A stretch of DNA of 64,000 nucleotides, from contig JALJCO010003012.1 of the NCBI GenBank assembly GCA_023101725.1, positions 489,001-553,000 of the forward strand, given 5' to 3'. The DNA is from Atherinomorus stipes (taxonomy: Eukaryota > Chordata > Actinopteri > Atheriniformes > Atherinidae). Under the pieces are notes generated by a model. The model did no database searches. It had not been told where the DNA came from and saw nothing but the letters and a program-made list of their open reading frames with translations. How positions within the stretch are numbered: position 1 is the stretch's first letter; each line of letters opens with the position of its first letter. Below, in pieces: positions 1-12,083 of the stretch. Both the position numbers and the translations under genes were made by a program.

Positions 1-988
1 CAGTATCAAATCTGGGACTGTGCCAGGGGAAAAGATGTCAAAAAAAGTCCCCCCGCCTCAGGTCAAAATATTCTCAAATCCCTGAGGTGGACTTTCAGAA
101 TCAATCGGAAATAAAGTTTTTTTAGTGTCGAGTCTGGAATCTGAGCAGGACAAATGCACCAGGGAGGTCCTTTATTTAGCTAATTCTCTTCTATTTGAGA
201 TGTACATATTTCTACTGTGCTTTGATAAGGCCTTGGGGACATGCATGTTTTAATTAGACCTGAGCAGCCTGGTTGAACAGTTCATAGAAAACTTTGAACA
301 TTTTTGCTGAAAGCATTTCTCTCTTTGTGACAGGCAACGTGTAATTAGTGGCATATGTGCATTTGCATATACGCACCCTGTGACATGTTGCATCCTATTT
401 GAATAAGTAGACATGTCTCGATGTGATATCCCCGAAGTGAATACATGAATATGAGCCGCTAATTATACCAATCTTGCAAATGATCTATTTAAATATTAAT
501 ATCCTTTCACTTTGCATTGTTTGCTCGTTGCTTTTTTAGTCGACTTGTGCATTCTTGTTTGTGTCACCTCCACCTGGGCTGCAGTGGGTATTGTCCTCCG
601 TTTGTGAAGAGCATCTGTATAAATCTCTGCATCCTGTTTCATGTGTCAGTGCACATTCTGTCTGAAAGCAGGTACATGGTCTCCAGTGGAGAATGACAAT
701 GTGTGATTTTGATTTACACGAAGACAAGAAAAGCTAATCAGTGAGGCCATGGTGTATGACAAGTAGTGGGAACAGGAGAAGGCAGCTGTGATTCCTAAGC
801 TGAGCAAGTTTGCAGCATCCACCTGACAAATAAGTTGCAGAAATTCGACCGCTGCCACATGGGCTTTTTTATTCCATCTTTCCTCATTATTTCATTTTCC
901 CTGTAAACAAATTAATATTTTACATTTTGGCATCCCTGTAGAAAATGTTCAGCTTAGCAAAAAGCTTCTTGTTTTACTTATATTCATT
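1..988. other. Intergenic, apparently single-copy; candidate regulatory patch at 300-540
   Basis: No gene is supported here. Open frames are short and resemble no protein I know. The patch at about 300-540 has homeobox-type TAATTA sites at 342-347 and 460-465 and an octamer ATTTGCAT at 361-368, with no terminal repeats. That composition is typical of vertebrate conserved non-coding elements, but conservation cannot be judged from one sequence. Treat the regulatory idea as inference. Confidence 0.3.
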
Positions 989-1245
989 AGAATTGCACCG
1001 ATTCAAAACCTGGATCGGCTATTGGCTCCGATATTGACAAATTAGCTGGATTGGATATCGGATGAATGTGGCCGATCCAGCATTCCGATCCAGTCATTTC
1101 TGTTTTTATTTATATCTTATTATAGGCTACAGCTCTTTAGAATGCTGTAGAATTCTCTGTTGACATGAATGGGTTTTCCCAACGTTTCAGTGGTCATTAT
1201 TTTTGTATAATGACTACTGAAACCATATATTGACCGCTGGCAAGG
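989..1245. mobile_element. Non-autonomous DNA transposon (MITE) relic with central palindrome
   Basis: The stretch begins TAGAATTGCACCGATTC and continues with repeated GATCGG/GATATCGG words. This is a decayed copy of the teleost repeats whose ends read 'tagggatgcaccgat' followed by many 'ATCGG' words. At 1187-1220 there is a hairpin: arms of about 14 bp around TCAGTGGTCATTAT with a 5-base loop, as expected for the core of a palindromic MITE. The matching far end is not visible because a Harbinger-like sequence follows. Superfamily is probably hAT by its termini, not proven. Confidence 0.55.
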
Positions 1246-1284
1246 GCAACGGATCTTTTTTTCCTTTTTTTTTTTAAAACTTGC

Positions 1285-1800
1285 GGTCCTGTGCTCACAC
1301 CGGATGCTTCCATTCCCATACGTGCCTAGATTTCAATGCGCGAATGCTGGATGTTTACTCGCTTGATTCAGGCGTTTTTTTCCGCATGAATGGAGCGACT
1401 AATACGCGTGAATGAAGCGTATCGTATGTGCGAATAAGATGCTTCATTCGCACGTCAAGTTTAACTTTCTGGAGTGGGGGATGGTGGTTTGTCACTCGTC
1501 AGTCTCCTCAGTCAGGTGAACATGGCAGAACCCGGTTATTGTGAGTACTTTGAGAGAGTTTTGGTGTTGTACCTGCTTTGGAAGTCCGAGAACTGAAAAT
1601 GCTGGCGTGTTTGGGTCCAGCACATTCTCCAGAGGCACTTGGAGCTCGGTGAATTTCATCACCTGATCCAGGAGTTACGTCTGGATGACGGCCGCTTCCA
1701 GGGGGATTTCCCAAACCCAGTTTGATGATCTGTCGGGGGGGATCGGTGATCAAATATGTGCCATTTGGTGTAGATTGTTGAGTTAGAATGACAGTCAAAA
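1285..1800 (+). mobile_element. PIF/Harbinger transposon relic
   Basis: The left part (about 1285-1520) is a degraded subterminal region in which words of the type 'gcgaat', 'cgcgtgaatgaagcg' and 'ttcattcgcacg' recur in both orientations, as in teleost Harbinger elements. A start codon at 1522 then opens a broken Harbinger transposase reading frame (separate entry). The right end decays into unplaceable sequence near 1800, so the boundaries are approximate and no 3-bp target duplication could be fixed. Confidence 0.55.
1522..1765 (+). pseudogene. Harbinger transposase N-terminal fragment, broken
   Basis: Reading from the ATG at 1522 gives a start of the type MAEPGYCEYFERVLVLY, an in-frame TGA about 24 codons in, and then, still in the same frame, WVQHILQRHLELGEFHHL followed by IQELRLDDGRFQ. 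The latter matches the N-terminal 'ILQRR..LGEFH.LVQELRLDDGRF' block of fish PIF/Harbinger transposases, which lies before the DDE nuclease domain. More stops follow near 1737, and the catalytic domain is absent. The reading frame of 58760-58795 carries the same EF-HL-QELR motif, so two Harbinger relics of related type lie in the window. Confidence 0.6.
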
Positions 1801-4609
1801 TTTGGTCATACTGTACAGTAGCTACTAATGAAAACTCAGGCTTCAGTCACAGATGGCTTAAGACTGCTGATCAATTTTTAGGGTAATATGATCAAATTTG
1901 TAGGAGACTTTGAACCAAAATGACCATCCTCCAGTTGGTTTTGGGTGAGGATGTTTCATGTAGCTCGGCATAGTAAATAAAATAACTAAATTTAATACAT
2001 TTCTAATGACTAAAGTTGACAACTAAACATGCACCAAACATATGCAAAAACTCAAAATTCTTTTGCATCTCTATCGAGGGTTTTTTGTTAAATAACGAGG
2101 AGAGTTTTAATGCGTGCTGAGGCCCCCATGATTCATTTACTGGGAAACATATACACTACTGATTCAAAATGTCTTTACACAGGCCTGAAAATTCTTAGTC
2201 TCAGTTGATTATTTTCTACTGAATGAGAAACTGCACTGGTAAATCAGATTAGAAAAGTAAGATTTTTTTTCTAAATGTCATCTGTTAAACCAGCAGAATC
2301 TTTATACAAGAAAACATGTTGAATAAAGTCTATCCATACAACACAAAACCTCACTCTGTGACATATTTACATTTTCATGAGTGCAAACAGCAAACGTACA
2401 AATGTAAATCATGTTAACCAGCTTACACAGAAACACTATAGGTCATAGGTTGATTTATTTCTTTATATCTTTCTGGTATACACAGACTGGTGATATGTAA
2501 TTGCACTCATCTTTGAATCTCTGATGTTTGCTGCTAAGTGTGCTGGACAATGAAAAGCCTCTGGACAAAGCGAGGCCAGGCTGATGAACGCTACTCAGAC
2601 CTAATTGCATGCTAGTTTTGATGTAAGGCAATCACAAGGTCATCTGTTTGAAGTGGATAGGTTTGTTTGATCCATCTTTGTGTGAGTCCGTGCATGTGGG
2701 TGTTTGAATGCCTTATCAGCTACATGGAGTGATTAAGTCTGCCATAAGAAGGGAGGGAAAAATATGTTTTTGTATGTGCATGTGTAAACAGGCTCAAGTT
2801 TGTACTTCTATATACTGAAGTTTAATAAAGGTCTGATCCAGCGCTGTGTGGCTGCAACAGTCAATCAATCAGCAGCACAAACTACAGGACACTACTGCTT
2901 TCAAACTCATTAAAATGAGCAAGGCGTAACATAGAAATATACCCTTTGCAAATTAAGTTGTGTGTCCTAATTGTTTTCATGTTTGTGGGCCTTTCGACAA
3001 CTTCAGAAGGCATTTGTTGTTGCTTGATGTATGCTTGCTGCGCCTGAGGCAGTGTTTTTTATGACCATTATTATTCAAATGAGCTAGAAATGTGTTTTGA
3101 AAGTCCTAAATCATTGAGCATGAATGGCTACCCTTGGCGTTTATAAATGACTTTCCACACAAGCAAACCTCCGCCTGCATGGCTTACTCCACTGAGCTCA
3201 TTTGGGTATTTGAAGCCTGTCAACAGAATTTGTGTCAGTCGTCCAACGGAATGACAAGTTGCATTAAAAAGTTTGACAAGATTTTTCACAACTGTTTTGG
3301 ACTTTTTGAGTGATAAACAGTGTTGTTTGGGTAGAAAGAAAGGTGGTTAAAAAATGAGCTCAGTTGATGTTCAGCAGGTGAAAACCCAATGAGGTTGTCA
3401 CGATGACTTTCACATGAAATGGTATAATGTCTGCTATGAAAGGGTGTTTTTTGTTTTATCTCTTCAAGCTCTGGAACTGGAAGAGTGCGGGTGCAACAAA
3501 CATTCAGACCATATTGTATATGCATGTGCATATCACACTACGAGCCCACACAGTTATATGATGTAAAATAAGTCAGCTAAGGATCAATGCGACCATTCAG
3601 TGTAACATCAAAGAGAAATCCTCGCACCTCCAATGACTTATTACCATCACATGGCTACTCCCATATTATACTTTTTCCATGTAATACTTTTTGAATGTTT
3701 TAGTGCAGGGATCCCAAACAAACAAACTGAAGACAAGCTTATATTAAAGAAGTCTTACGTAACTTTCCCAGCTAATAGTTCTGCGTTACAGACTCCTTGG
3801 GCGACATGTATTATGTCCGTTTCTGGAATCGAGGCTGAGAAATCACACTATACAACTATTTCATCTGGGACGTGGCGTGATGTTTTGTTTTGGCATCACA
3901 TGCAAGCAAACGATATAACCACATCGGCTGTTTTCAGCATGCACTATAGCGGATTGAGCAAAGAAATGCAAGAGGACATTATCAGAGGAAGAGAGGAAAA
4001 GAAAGGACACAAGTAAAGACAAGAGTCAAGAAAAGACTATATTACTGGGTGGAGAAATCTCGCAGCAAATGCAGGATGGAAGATAGATGCTAATCTAGCC
4101 ATTGATAGGGGGCACGTCACTGAGAAAACTGCAAAAATTCTTTGTGAATTGAGATTCTTTAAATACTTTAAGAAGACACTCAAACGCACAGAAAAAAAAA
4201 AATTACTTGTGCAGACTCCTGATCAAGTACAGTAAGACATCACTGAACAAACATGCCCGCATAAATTCCTGATTACTTTTATTCATTTTGACGCTCATTA
4301 TGGCTCTGAATTGATTTTAACTTTGTCCTTAAAACCAAAATCCTGCTCAGAAACACTTTTTGTTATACTGGTTGAAATGGTGCTTCCATTCTGACAGTAG
4401 TCAACACATCATGCATTCATAAAAAAGAAGGAAAAAAGTCAGACCTCTGTAAGAGCTGCAGTTCTGTAAAAACTCTGACCAAATCCTGCCATTCGCACCG
4501 AAAGGCAGGAACTGGTAATCTGCAACTTAAGAAAAGAAAAATCGATAGTCTCTGTCCCTCCCCTCTCTCCGTCCCCCACGTGACCCCCCTGTGCACCACT
4601 CACTGTAAA
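1801..4609. other. Intergenic, no gene seen
   Basis: About 2.8 kb of AT-rich sequence. The longest open frame, 127 codons at 3633-4016 on the plus strand, has no recognisable domain, no codon periodicity I can see and no splice context, so it is not annotated as a gene. Part of 4417-4610 may be the decayed 5' portion of the repeat annotated at 4610-4951. Confidence 0.5.
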
Positions 4610-4951
4610 AAAATATAGCTAACGGACTGCTGACTGCTGCTGCGCCAAAAAAACAAAACAAAACAAAACAACAGATAAGGATTAAGTCTTGGAGGCGTTG
4701 ACGTTTGCAGTGTGGACATTTTTAACTGCAGAAGGAGATGGAGGTGAGGGGATTGAAGCTTTTAAAAACATGGTTTGTCAGCACTTTACTATCAAGCTAA
4801 CAAGCTATCCACTCGGCTGTTATCGTTAACCTGCTTGTACAACATCAGTGCACATGTCCCCGCGCTCTGAAGGCGTGGTTTCAGGTGGTTTGTTTTTTTA
4901 AACTGTCGCTTGCTCAAACCGTTTTTCCAACATTGCCAACCCTAGCTTTAA
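4610..4951. repeat. TTAA-ended dispersed repeat, copy 1
   Basis: This segment is clearly homologous, in the same orientation, to 15890-16246. Shared blocks include GGCGTTGACGTTTGCAGTG (copy 2 reads GGTGTTGACG...), CAAGCTAACAAGCTA-type words, GGCTGTTATCG and a pyrimidine-rich right end closing on TTAA (4948-4951). Elements ending on TTAA are typical of piggyBac or Kolobok superfamilies; which one cannot be told. An (AAAAC)n stretch at about 4655-4672 lies in this copy only. The left end is not resolved. Confidence 0.6.
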
Positions 4952-5688
4952 AGTTCTGTTTCTGGTACGGTCATTTCAAAGCCACCTGCCAACACAGTGG
5001 AACTTTGTGGCGATGCTGCACAAGTTAGAGAAACCAACCAAATGCACTTTTTAACAAAGTAACATAAATGATCATAATAGTGCAGCAAAACAGACTGTGA
5101 AAGTGGTAGGATGAAAGGAGGGCCCGGGTGGGGTTTGCACCCAGTGTTCCCAGGTAAGAGTCATGGGCACTGACAAGTCAGCCAAAGAAATATCCTTTTG
5201 CAAGTGGCAGGGCACATGATCAATTCGAGGCATAGTGACAGGACCCCACATTGTCACACATGCTGGCACCGGTGTAAACAAACTGGTCTGCTTCCATGGA
5301 AAGTACAGCTCGTTGGCATAGTGAGAAATACTTCCAATATAGAAGCAAACAGACCATCCATTGAACCAAAGAGAGGAAGTGATGCTTGCAGGATATCTGC
5401 TGTTCGATTGGGCAGCTTCATGTAAAAACCTTGTTCGGTACATGCATTTGGTGTTGCTCCATTATTAACTTGCAATGAATGAGCCGGCTGGATGGAAAGG
5501 ATTTCATTTTTGTTCCTGGCCAATGGATGAGTCAGGTTTTCTTCTTCCTCCCACTTTCTTCTTGGCCAGTAGTCGTTTTTGGCTTTGTCGCCCCAAATGA
5601 AGAGTTGTTGTAACTGAAGTTGCGAGGTGGTTTAGTCTGCTTGCTGAGCCAAAGCAAAGCAAAGCAAATGAAGATGAGACATTTCTTA
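4952..5688. other. Intergenic, no gene seen
   Basis: Overlapping open frames on both strands (longest 123 codons at 5072-5443, minus) are unrecognised and read through one another, as expected by chance. A small (CAAAG)n run sits at about 5650-5667. Nothing else is supported. Confidence 0.5.
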
Positions 5689-6316
5689 GGCCCTGTCCAC
5701 ACGAAGTCAAACTTTGGGCTAAATTCACAAATTTTTTACCAACCCAGCCTCCTCATCCATACGAAACCGGCATTTTGGGGGTCTGTAAACTATCTTTTTT
5801 TTTTATCAAGCCTTCAGAGTGGGAAGATTTTGAAACGCTGTTTTCGTGGTTCCATCTTTAAGCTCTGACCACATTTTTTTTTTCTTACACGCATGCGTCA
5901 TGGCTTCGCCTCTAAATGTGCTACACAGTATCACCACAACAATGGCGCTGTACAGGGTTGAATGGTTGCTGCTCGTACCTGTTCGCCCATTCGTACTTGC
6001 CGCCATCTTTTTGGTTTTGTTGTTCAACCTTCTTCTTTTTGGGGGTTTCTGGCGGATCGCAACCGTAGATCGGAGCACTCGGTTTGGTCGTTTAACGTTG
6101 TATACATATTTCTGTGCATGCCCAGTATTTCATCGCCTGTTTTTGCCTATTTATACTTTAGCACCACAGCGCCACTTACAGGCCTGGCATATATTTTGCA
6201 GTGTTTCCATGCATTCATGTGGTCGATCACATTTATTTTACGTCTCCGTCTTTAAGACAAACGGTCTGGAAAATATGAGCGTTTCGTGTTCATTTTGACT
6301 TTGTGTGGACATATTC
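5689..6316. mobile_element. PIF/Harbinger MITE with TTA target duplication
   Basis: The left end reads GGCCCTGTCCACACGAAGTC and the right end, reverse-complemented, reads GAATATGTCCACACAAAGTC. The repeats share TGTCCACAC and AAGTCAAA. The trinucleotide TTA is repeated at 5686-5688 and 6317-6319, the target duplication expected for PIF/Harbinger (TWA). The 628-bp element carries no transposase. Frames at 5846-6298 (plus, 150 codons) and 5806-6078 (minus) lie wholly inside and are by-products. Superfamily assignment rests on end sequence and duplication size. Confidence 0.75.
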
Positions 6317-9300
6317 TTAGCTTTCCCAGCCCAATCAAACCGAGTCCATATGAATTAATGTCCTTAATATCTGCAAAGAGCTTACGTGATCAGGTGGAGA
6401 GTGATAAAAGCTGTCCTTATCCTCCAACAAACTATTTATATCTTTGTTCAGTTTCTACATGGATATGAACACTATTCTAAAAACACAAAATACAGCTTGT
6501 CATGTAGTTTAAATGTGTAAAATACTGATTGTTACTGTGTTACATGTGGAGCATACACATGTTCTGATCATATGTCTGCTTTATAGATCAGATTTCAAAA
6601 AACAAACCTGACTGGCCTTCATCCAGGGCAAAGCCTCCACCTCTTACTGTAAATTTGAGGTTATTTCCAAATGAATTTGAGACTGATCTGACCCCACTCT
6701 TTGTAATGGCTAAAATTCAAAACATTCAAAGTGCCTAAAGCTTTTAAACTAAACGAACAAATATCGCCAATTACAAATGGTACCAATTCACATGAATTTT
6801 ACATTAGAAAGGCCACAGCAGCTTGATGAAAAACAGTAGCAATAAAAGTCAAATACATTTTTTAAGATAATATCCTTCCACTGTTACAGTAGCTAAAACA
6901 GAGCTAGCGTCTTTCTCGGGTGATAAGATTTGGTTTTTAGATATTTCTTATCTGCTTTACTGCCCAGAGTCAGAGTAAAACATCCTGCTTACGCTAAGAC
7001 GGAAGCTACACTCAGCTGCACACGCATACAAATGCACGCGCACAAACTCAAACTTAATGTCTCATCTTGTGTCCGGACTCACACACACACACACAGTTAA
7101 CACACAGACAGACCACATCTTGATTAGGTTTTCATAAAGTCTGGGACTATGCTGAGTCTGTAATTGACTTTGACAGCAGAAGCCTCCATGTCCTATGGCT
7201 ATGTTAAACGAACAATTTACATCTTCATTTCAAATTCTACATGGATAAAAAGCTATTAATTACATTAGTCTGCGGAGAGTCATTCCAGCTGTGTAGAATA
7301 TGTGTGTGTATCTCTGCTTGTGTATATTCACCATCCTTATATATATCCACTTTTGCTCATTTGTATATTAATGCTGTCTTGCGGCCAAACAATGCCCCGT
7401 AAGTGCTTCTCTAGAGATGAGTTTATGAGCGTGGAGAGGACTTTTACTCGTATGTATTGCTTTGCAAAGCAAACACACGGCTCCTCCTATATGAGCATTT
7501 TTATGGACAGGGGAACATTTATTAAATCTATTGACTTGGCACTGGTTGCACAGGTGTCGAGCTTCACACCACTTTCAATTTATTGTTTGTAATGCTGTTA
7601 GTTAGGACTTTCAGAACACCTTACAGTGCCTTGTGCAACACAATCGCTTTATAAATTCACCTCGCCTGTTACTTAAAGAAGCCATGCAGAAGGATGCAGA
7701 GAGAGACAGATAGATTAGATTTGATTAGATTTATGAAAATCCACAAAAAGAGGGGAGGAAACTGTTTTTGCATGACAATCAAGGAACTTTTCTCTTTCGG
7801 AGTGCTTCCTGTCAGCTTCAAAGAGCGCTTTAAGAGGCTGCGAAAGTGGCTCTCTGAACAACAGCGAGAACAGAGGCATCTCAGCAATCATCTCTCAGCC
7901 ATCTGCGTGATGGGGAGAACAACACAGACCCCCGTGTTTGCTTTGGAGATAGAACGATCAAAGAACAACACTAACCATATAATGAAGGGCCAGATGGACC
8001 TTATATGAAGCGGAGAGAGACGGAGGGAGAACCACAGTGAAACAGAGACAGGGAGAGGTGTAGACAAAATCAAACCGCAAATGCAACAATCTTTTTAGTG
8101 AAAGAGAGAGAGAGAGGTGCAAGGAGGAGGGGGGGGTTATGATGTGGTGAAAAAGTGCGAGCCATCTCGTCGCATGCAGGCTGCCTGCGCTGAATGAGAA
8201 AGCTAAAAGGTAATTTCACGGATAAAGAGGAGGCCTAATGCATAGAGGTAATGTAGCAGGGGATGGAACAAAGGCAAACTTTCATCTCTTTAAGCTTGGA
8301 TGGAGAGAGAGTGAGAGAAAGCCAGAGAAAAAGCTTTGATGCTTTGAAAATGATAATAACAATCTCAAAGTCAGGCTCAGAAGAGAATGTGCACCCCTCC
8401 TCACCACCACCTCTCTCTCTCTCTCTCTCTTAGTGCCCCATCCCCTCCTCTTCTGCCCCCTACCACTTAATACAACCGCACAATGACTGTCTAGGACAAG
8501 GTGGGCTGTGCGTGCGTGTGTGTGTTGGTGCAAGGAGGAGGGGGCAGTGGGCAAATTGTGACACTTAGGGCCTCCAAAATTACTTGCAGAACAAACACAA
8601 AGACGATGAAAATAAAGGGAGTCATTATTATCCGAGATTAGAGGGACTTTCGTGGACACACAAAAAGATGAATTTATGAAGAGATGATATTTCACATAGG
8701 GAGGATATAAAGGAATATTGAAATATAATTGTTGATATGACTCATAGATGGCTGTTTTATTCTCTTTCTATTTGTTCTATATTAAAGAGGTGAACAAAAC
8801 TCACTTAAATTTGTTTGTCTCTGCAATAAAACAAACAACAAATTCAGCTTCTTTTAGTTACATCACCTTGCACCCCACCTCATCTGCTCATAAAGTGATG
8901 GCAGATGCATGAGATGCAGAGCATTGACTTGAAGTTCAACATCTTGGCAAGTCTGCGCATCGCACAGAATGAAATCATGTATATTTCCATGTGAATCAGA
9001 GGTTTAAGAAATATAATCTATTTGTCTTCAGTCATACTTCACTATTGCACAATTTTCCCAATTATCAGTGAGGTGTGGAGCATTTTTTATTGCCTTTTAT
9101 TGTCTTTAAATTGAACAGATGATGCATCTAAGAGCGTCAAACCGATTTGAGTGCTTGAGCTCCTGATCTTTGACCCTTCTGTGCTGGGGGGGGGGGGGTA
9201 AACCATTAGTTGACTGTGTTCAGTCACTTTGTGTGTAATCCACATGTGTGTGTGAGTGCCTATCAAGTAGATCACCTCCCCCACTTTCCTTTTCTTTCAT

Positions 9301-9980
9301 GGAAAAACACAATTTAACACCCAATCTTCAATTATTCAAACCATTTACTTCAACTGCAATCTGACCCACTAACATTATCACTCATCTCTAGAGAGTGGAT
9401 CATGGATGGTTTTAACTCTAAATATAATGCTTAATATTAATACATGCTGCAAAGTGAAGGCATGTAAATGGATTGTTATATTACAATAATATTGTCCATG
9501 TTATTTATGGTTTTGTCAAAGGTATGTCCTTCTGTTGATGGAAAGAATTTAAGCTCTTATCACAGATTGAATTCCTGCATGAAATGTCCTTGTCTTACCT
9601 CATTGGCTATTCTGTACTGGTTGGCACCAATTGCACATAGAGAAAGACCTTTTTTATCCTTCCTCCCTCATTTCGTTTTTTCTCTCCTGACCCCTCAGAG
9701 TATCACCAGACCTCAAAATTGCATTGAATATATAAATGCTAATGCTAATAACTGCTAGCAGGAGAAGATAATGTCCTTGACTGGTACAAGAAAAGATCCT
9801 TTTCTCTTACATGACTCACTGCTTCTGAATAACATTAGGAGAGTTCACATTCCAGCCTCTTATTTCTCTCCCACTCTCTCATTCACGTTCCTTTTTCTTA
9901 ATTTACCCAGCACTCCCACCCCCTCTCCAACTCTAGCCTTCTTGTAACAGGGGAAAAAAAAAATCCAGCTAAAGTGTAAA
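6317..9980. other. Intergenic with purine/pyrimidine-rich simple sequence
   Basis: No gene is supported. Simple repeats: (CA)8 at 7080-7095, (GA)7 at 8103-8116, (CT)10 at 8411-8430 and a run of 13 G at 9186-9198. The (GA) and (CT) runs are complementary and about 300 bp apart, with generally GA-rich sequence between them. A 104-codon frame at 7694-8008 matches no domain known to me. Confidence 0.5.
8411..8430. repeat. (CT)10 microsatellite
   Basis: Uninterrupted CT dinucleotide run, complementary to the (GA)7 run at 8103-8116. Confidence 0.9.
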
Positions 9981-10280
9981 ATATTAATTCATTTATCTGA
10001 GTGATAAGATCTTGCTGGCTCGCTCGGAAATTCCAATGACATCCATTTGCCATTAAGTCAACGCGACGCACAAGCAACGAGGCCTCCGGAGCCAGTCTGT
10101 CTTTGCATCCTCCTCCACATCTCAGCTCCGTTTTAATGCCTCTGGAAGCTTTTCATGGTAGGAATTAAACTATAATACTTGTTTCAGTGGCATGCATGTT
10201 AATGGCCGAGGCAAAGCTGTCAGTTAAGAGACAGGACAAAACAGCTGCGGCGAACAAAATGGCCTCTTGTGGAAACACCC
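9981..10280. promoter_or_regulatory. Candidate conserved non-coding element
   Basis: A locally GC-richer, complex-sequence block containing ATCTGAGTGATAAGAT, TGCCATTAAGTCAA and GTCAGTTAAGAGACAGGA, lying between repeat-like and low-complexity DNA. It has no terminal repeats, open frame or simple repeat. Fish conserved regulatory elements often look like this, but that is compositional inference only. Confidence 0.2.
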
Positions 10281-11456
10281 AGGATGTCTTCAGGACTTTT
10301 TTTTTTATTGTCTCTCTGAAAAGATGGAGATCATCTCGATACTAAAATCCCTGCAGTTCTTGAATTGTTATTGTGAATTCTGATTGGTCTATGTTTAAGA
10401 GTGTCCAGTGGGGTCCAAAAAGCCTCTTAGGCCTTCTCAGTGTGGCCTGTCAGCAACAATAGAAGAATTAAAGGACCCAGCTAAAAAAGCCCCATGACAC
10501 GAGTAAGGAGCTAAATATGCCATTGTTTCATACAGAAACTTGCTTCTCTTTGAAGATGGATGTGAAGAGAGCTGTGCGGTAGAATTTGCCCTTGCCCAAG
10601 TTTCTTAAAAATGAATTATTTCTCGTCTGGCAGGCAGCTCTCCGGAGGTGAGAGGCTGCCTCTTAACATGAGCAGGTATCAGTCTTAAAACCGCTCAAAG
10701 TAATTGTACCTTTGAAGTCACACACATCACAGATGGCACAGTCAATATTGCACCAACTCGTCTGGGTACTTTCCTCCAGTTTCTGCCATACTTCAGCTCC
10801 TTTCCTTGTGACACACACACACACACACACACACATAAAAATACATTATTTGTCAAAAACGTTTTATTAAAAGAGGCCAACCATCAATCAATCCCGCAAT
10901 CACTCATGCAATCACATTAATCATTCCTCTATGCCTTATTTGCATCATTTGGTATAAGAACACTCTGTCCCCAGGAGAAATGTACTTCACAGCTACTTCT
11001 TGTTCTGCACAGTCTTTTGACAGACTAGTCCTCATATCATGTCAGCCATGTTCAGTAAGAGCAATAGTCACTGATAACTGCCATTAGATTTCTCAGAATT
11101 TCAAATGAAGCAACTTTTCAAGGCTGTTTTTTTTTCTTTTTTGTTTCATCAACTTCATTGAAGTTAACAGTGGGGTTCTCTGTGACAAAGAGAAGTAGTT
11201 GAGGATGTAGCACAAGACAAAGGGGTTAAAGTTAAACTTAAAAGTTGTGTGCTGTTTTTACTTTATCATGGGATTACAGTATAATAATATAAACTTATGA
11301 CAGCTGTTTTCCCTAAATCTGCATGCAAGCCAGATTTTATTTTTTGTACACTAGAAGCATAAAAATTTGGTCAGTTTTTATATAGATTGCTTTATTTTAG
11401 GTGAATAAGTACAACCAAATCAATTTCAAGATGAGGTACACCTGATCTTCACCATA
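10281..11456. other. Intergenic with (AC)12 microsatellite
   Basis: Single-copy-looking DNA without recognisable coding content. The microsatellite occupies 10811-10835. A minus-strand frame at 10695-10880 is partly made of that repeat. Confidence 0.5.
10811..10835. repeat. (AC)12 microsatellite
   Basis: Uninterrupted AC dinucleotide run. Confidence 0.95.
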
Positions 11457-11639
11457 TACACTAACCGGATACTATATGAGGAACACTTTACTGATTAATA
11501 GGTTTCACAGTGTTTTGTCTTCAGAACTGTAAACAAGGTGTTGGAAATCCTCAGAGATGTTGCTCCATGTTCACATGTATGCATCACAAAGTTGCTGCAG
11601 ATTTGTCCGCTGCTCATCCATGAGGAGAAGCTCCTGTTC

Positions 11640-11770
11640 CCGTGGATTGAGATCTACTGCAGTAACTGTGGAAGCCATTGGAGTACAGTAAACTTATTAT
11701 GTTCAAGAAACCAGTTTGAGATGATTTGAGCTTTTGTGACATAGTGCATTATCCTGCTAGAAGTCGCCAT
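11640..11770 (-). pseudogene. Tc1-like transposase fragment (catalytic DN region)
   Basis: On the minus strand, frames around 11760-11640 give GDF-stop-QDNALCHK, then after a frame change FLEHNKFTVLQWLPQ. In Tc1 transposases this is the block with the second catalytic aspartate (QDNAPCH), followed by WFLEH and VLQWPPQSPDLNP. A stop codon and frame shifts are present. It belongs to the split element described at 11457-16357. Confidence 0.65.
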
Positions 11771-12083
11771 CAGAAGATGCTACACTGTGGTCATAAACAG
11801 ATGTACATGGTCAGCAACAATGCTCAGATAAGTTAAATGATGCTAAATTTGAACTATAAGGAGTCTTTGTGACATGAGAGTAGCAGTCACACCATTACAC
11901 CACCACATTTAGCATGAACCGTTTCATGTTATCAACGGCATATTTTGACTCCAGCATCTAAATGTTGCAGCTGAAAATAAGATTCACCAGTTCATGCAAC
12001 ATTTTTCCAATTATCTATGATCCTGTGGTCTCAGTTTTCAGTATTCTGCGTGCCTTTGTAGTAATAACTGATCAATTGACTTA

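Noticed and set aside
3633..4016. 127-codon open frame, plus strand
   Set aside because: No domain, no similarity I recognise, no splice or promoter context; one such frame is expected by chance in 64 kb.
5846..6298. 150-codon open frame, plus strand
   Set aside because: Lies wholly inside a Harbinger MITE with defined ends; hydrophobic, low-information translation.
7694..8008. 104-codon frame with charged residues
   Set aside because: Looked exon-like at first, but lacks splice sites at useful places and any recognisable family; purine-rich DNA explains the K/R/E content.
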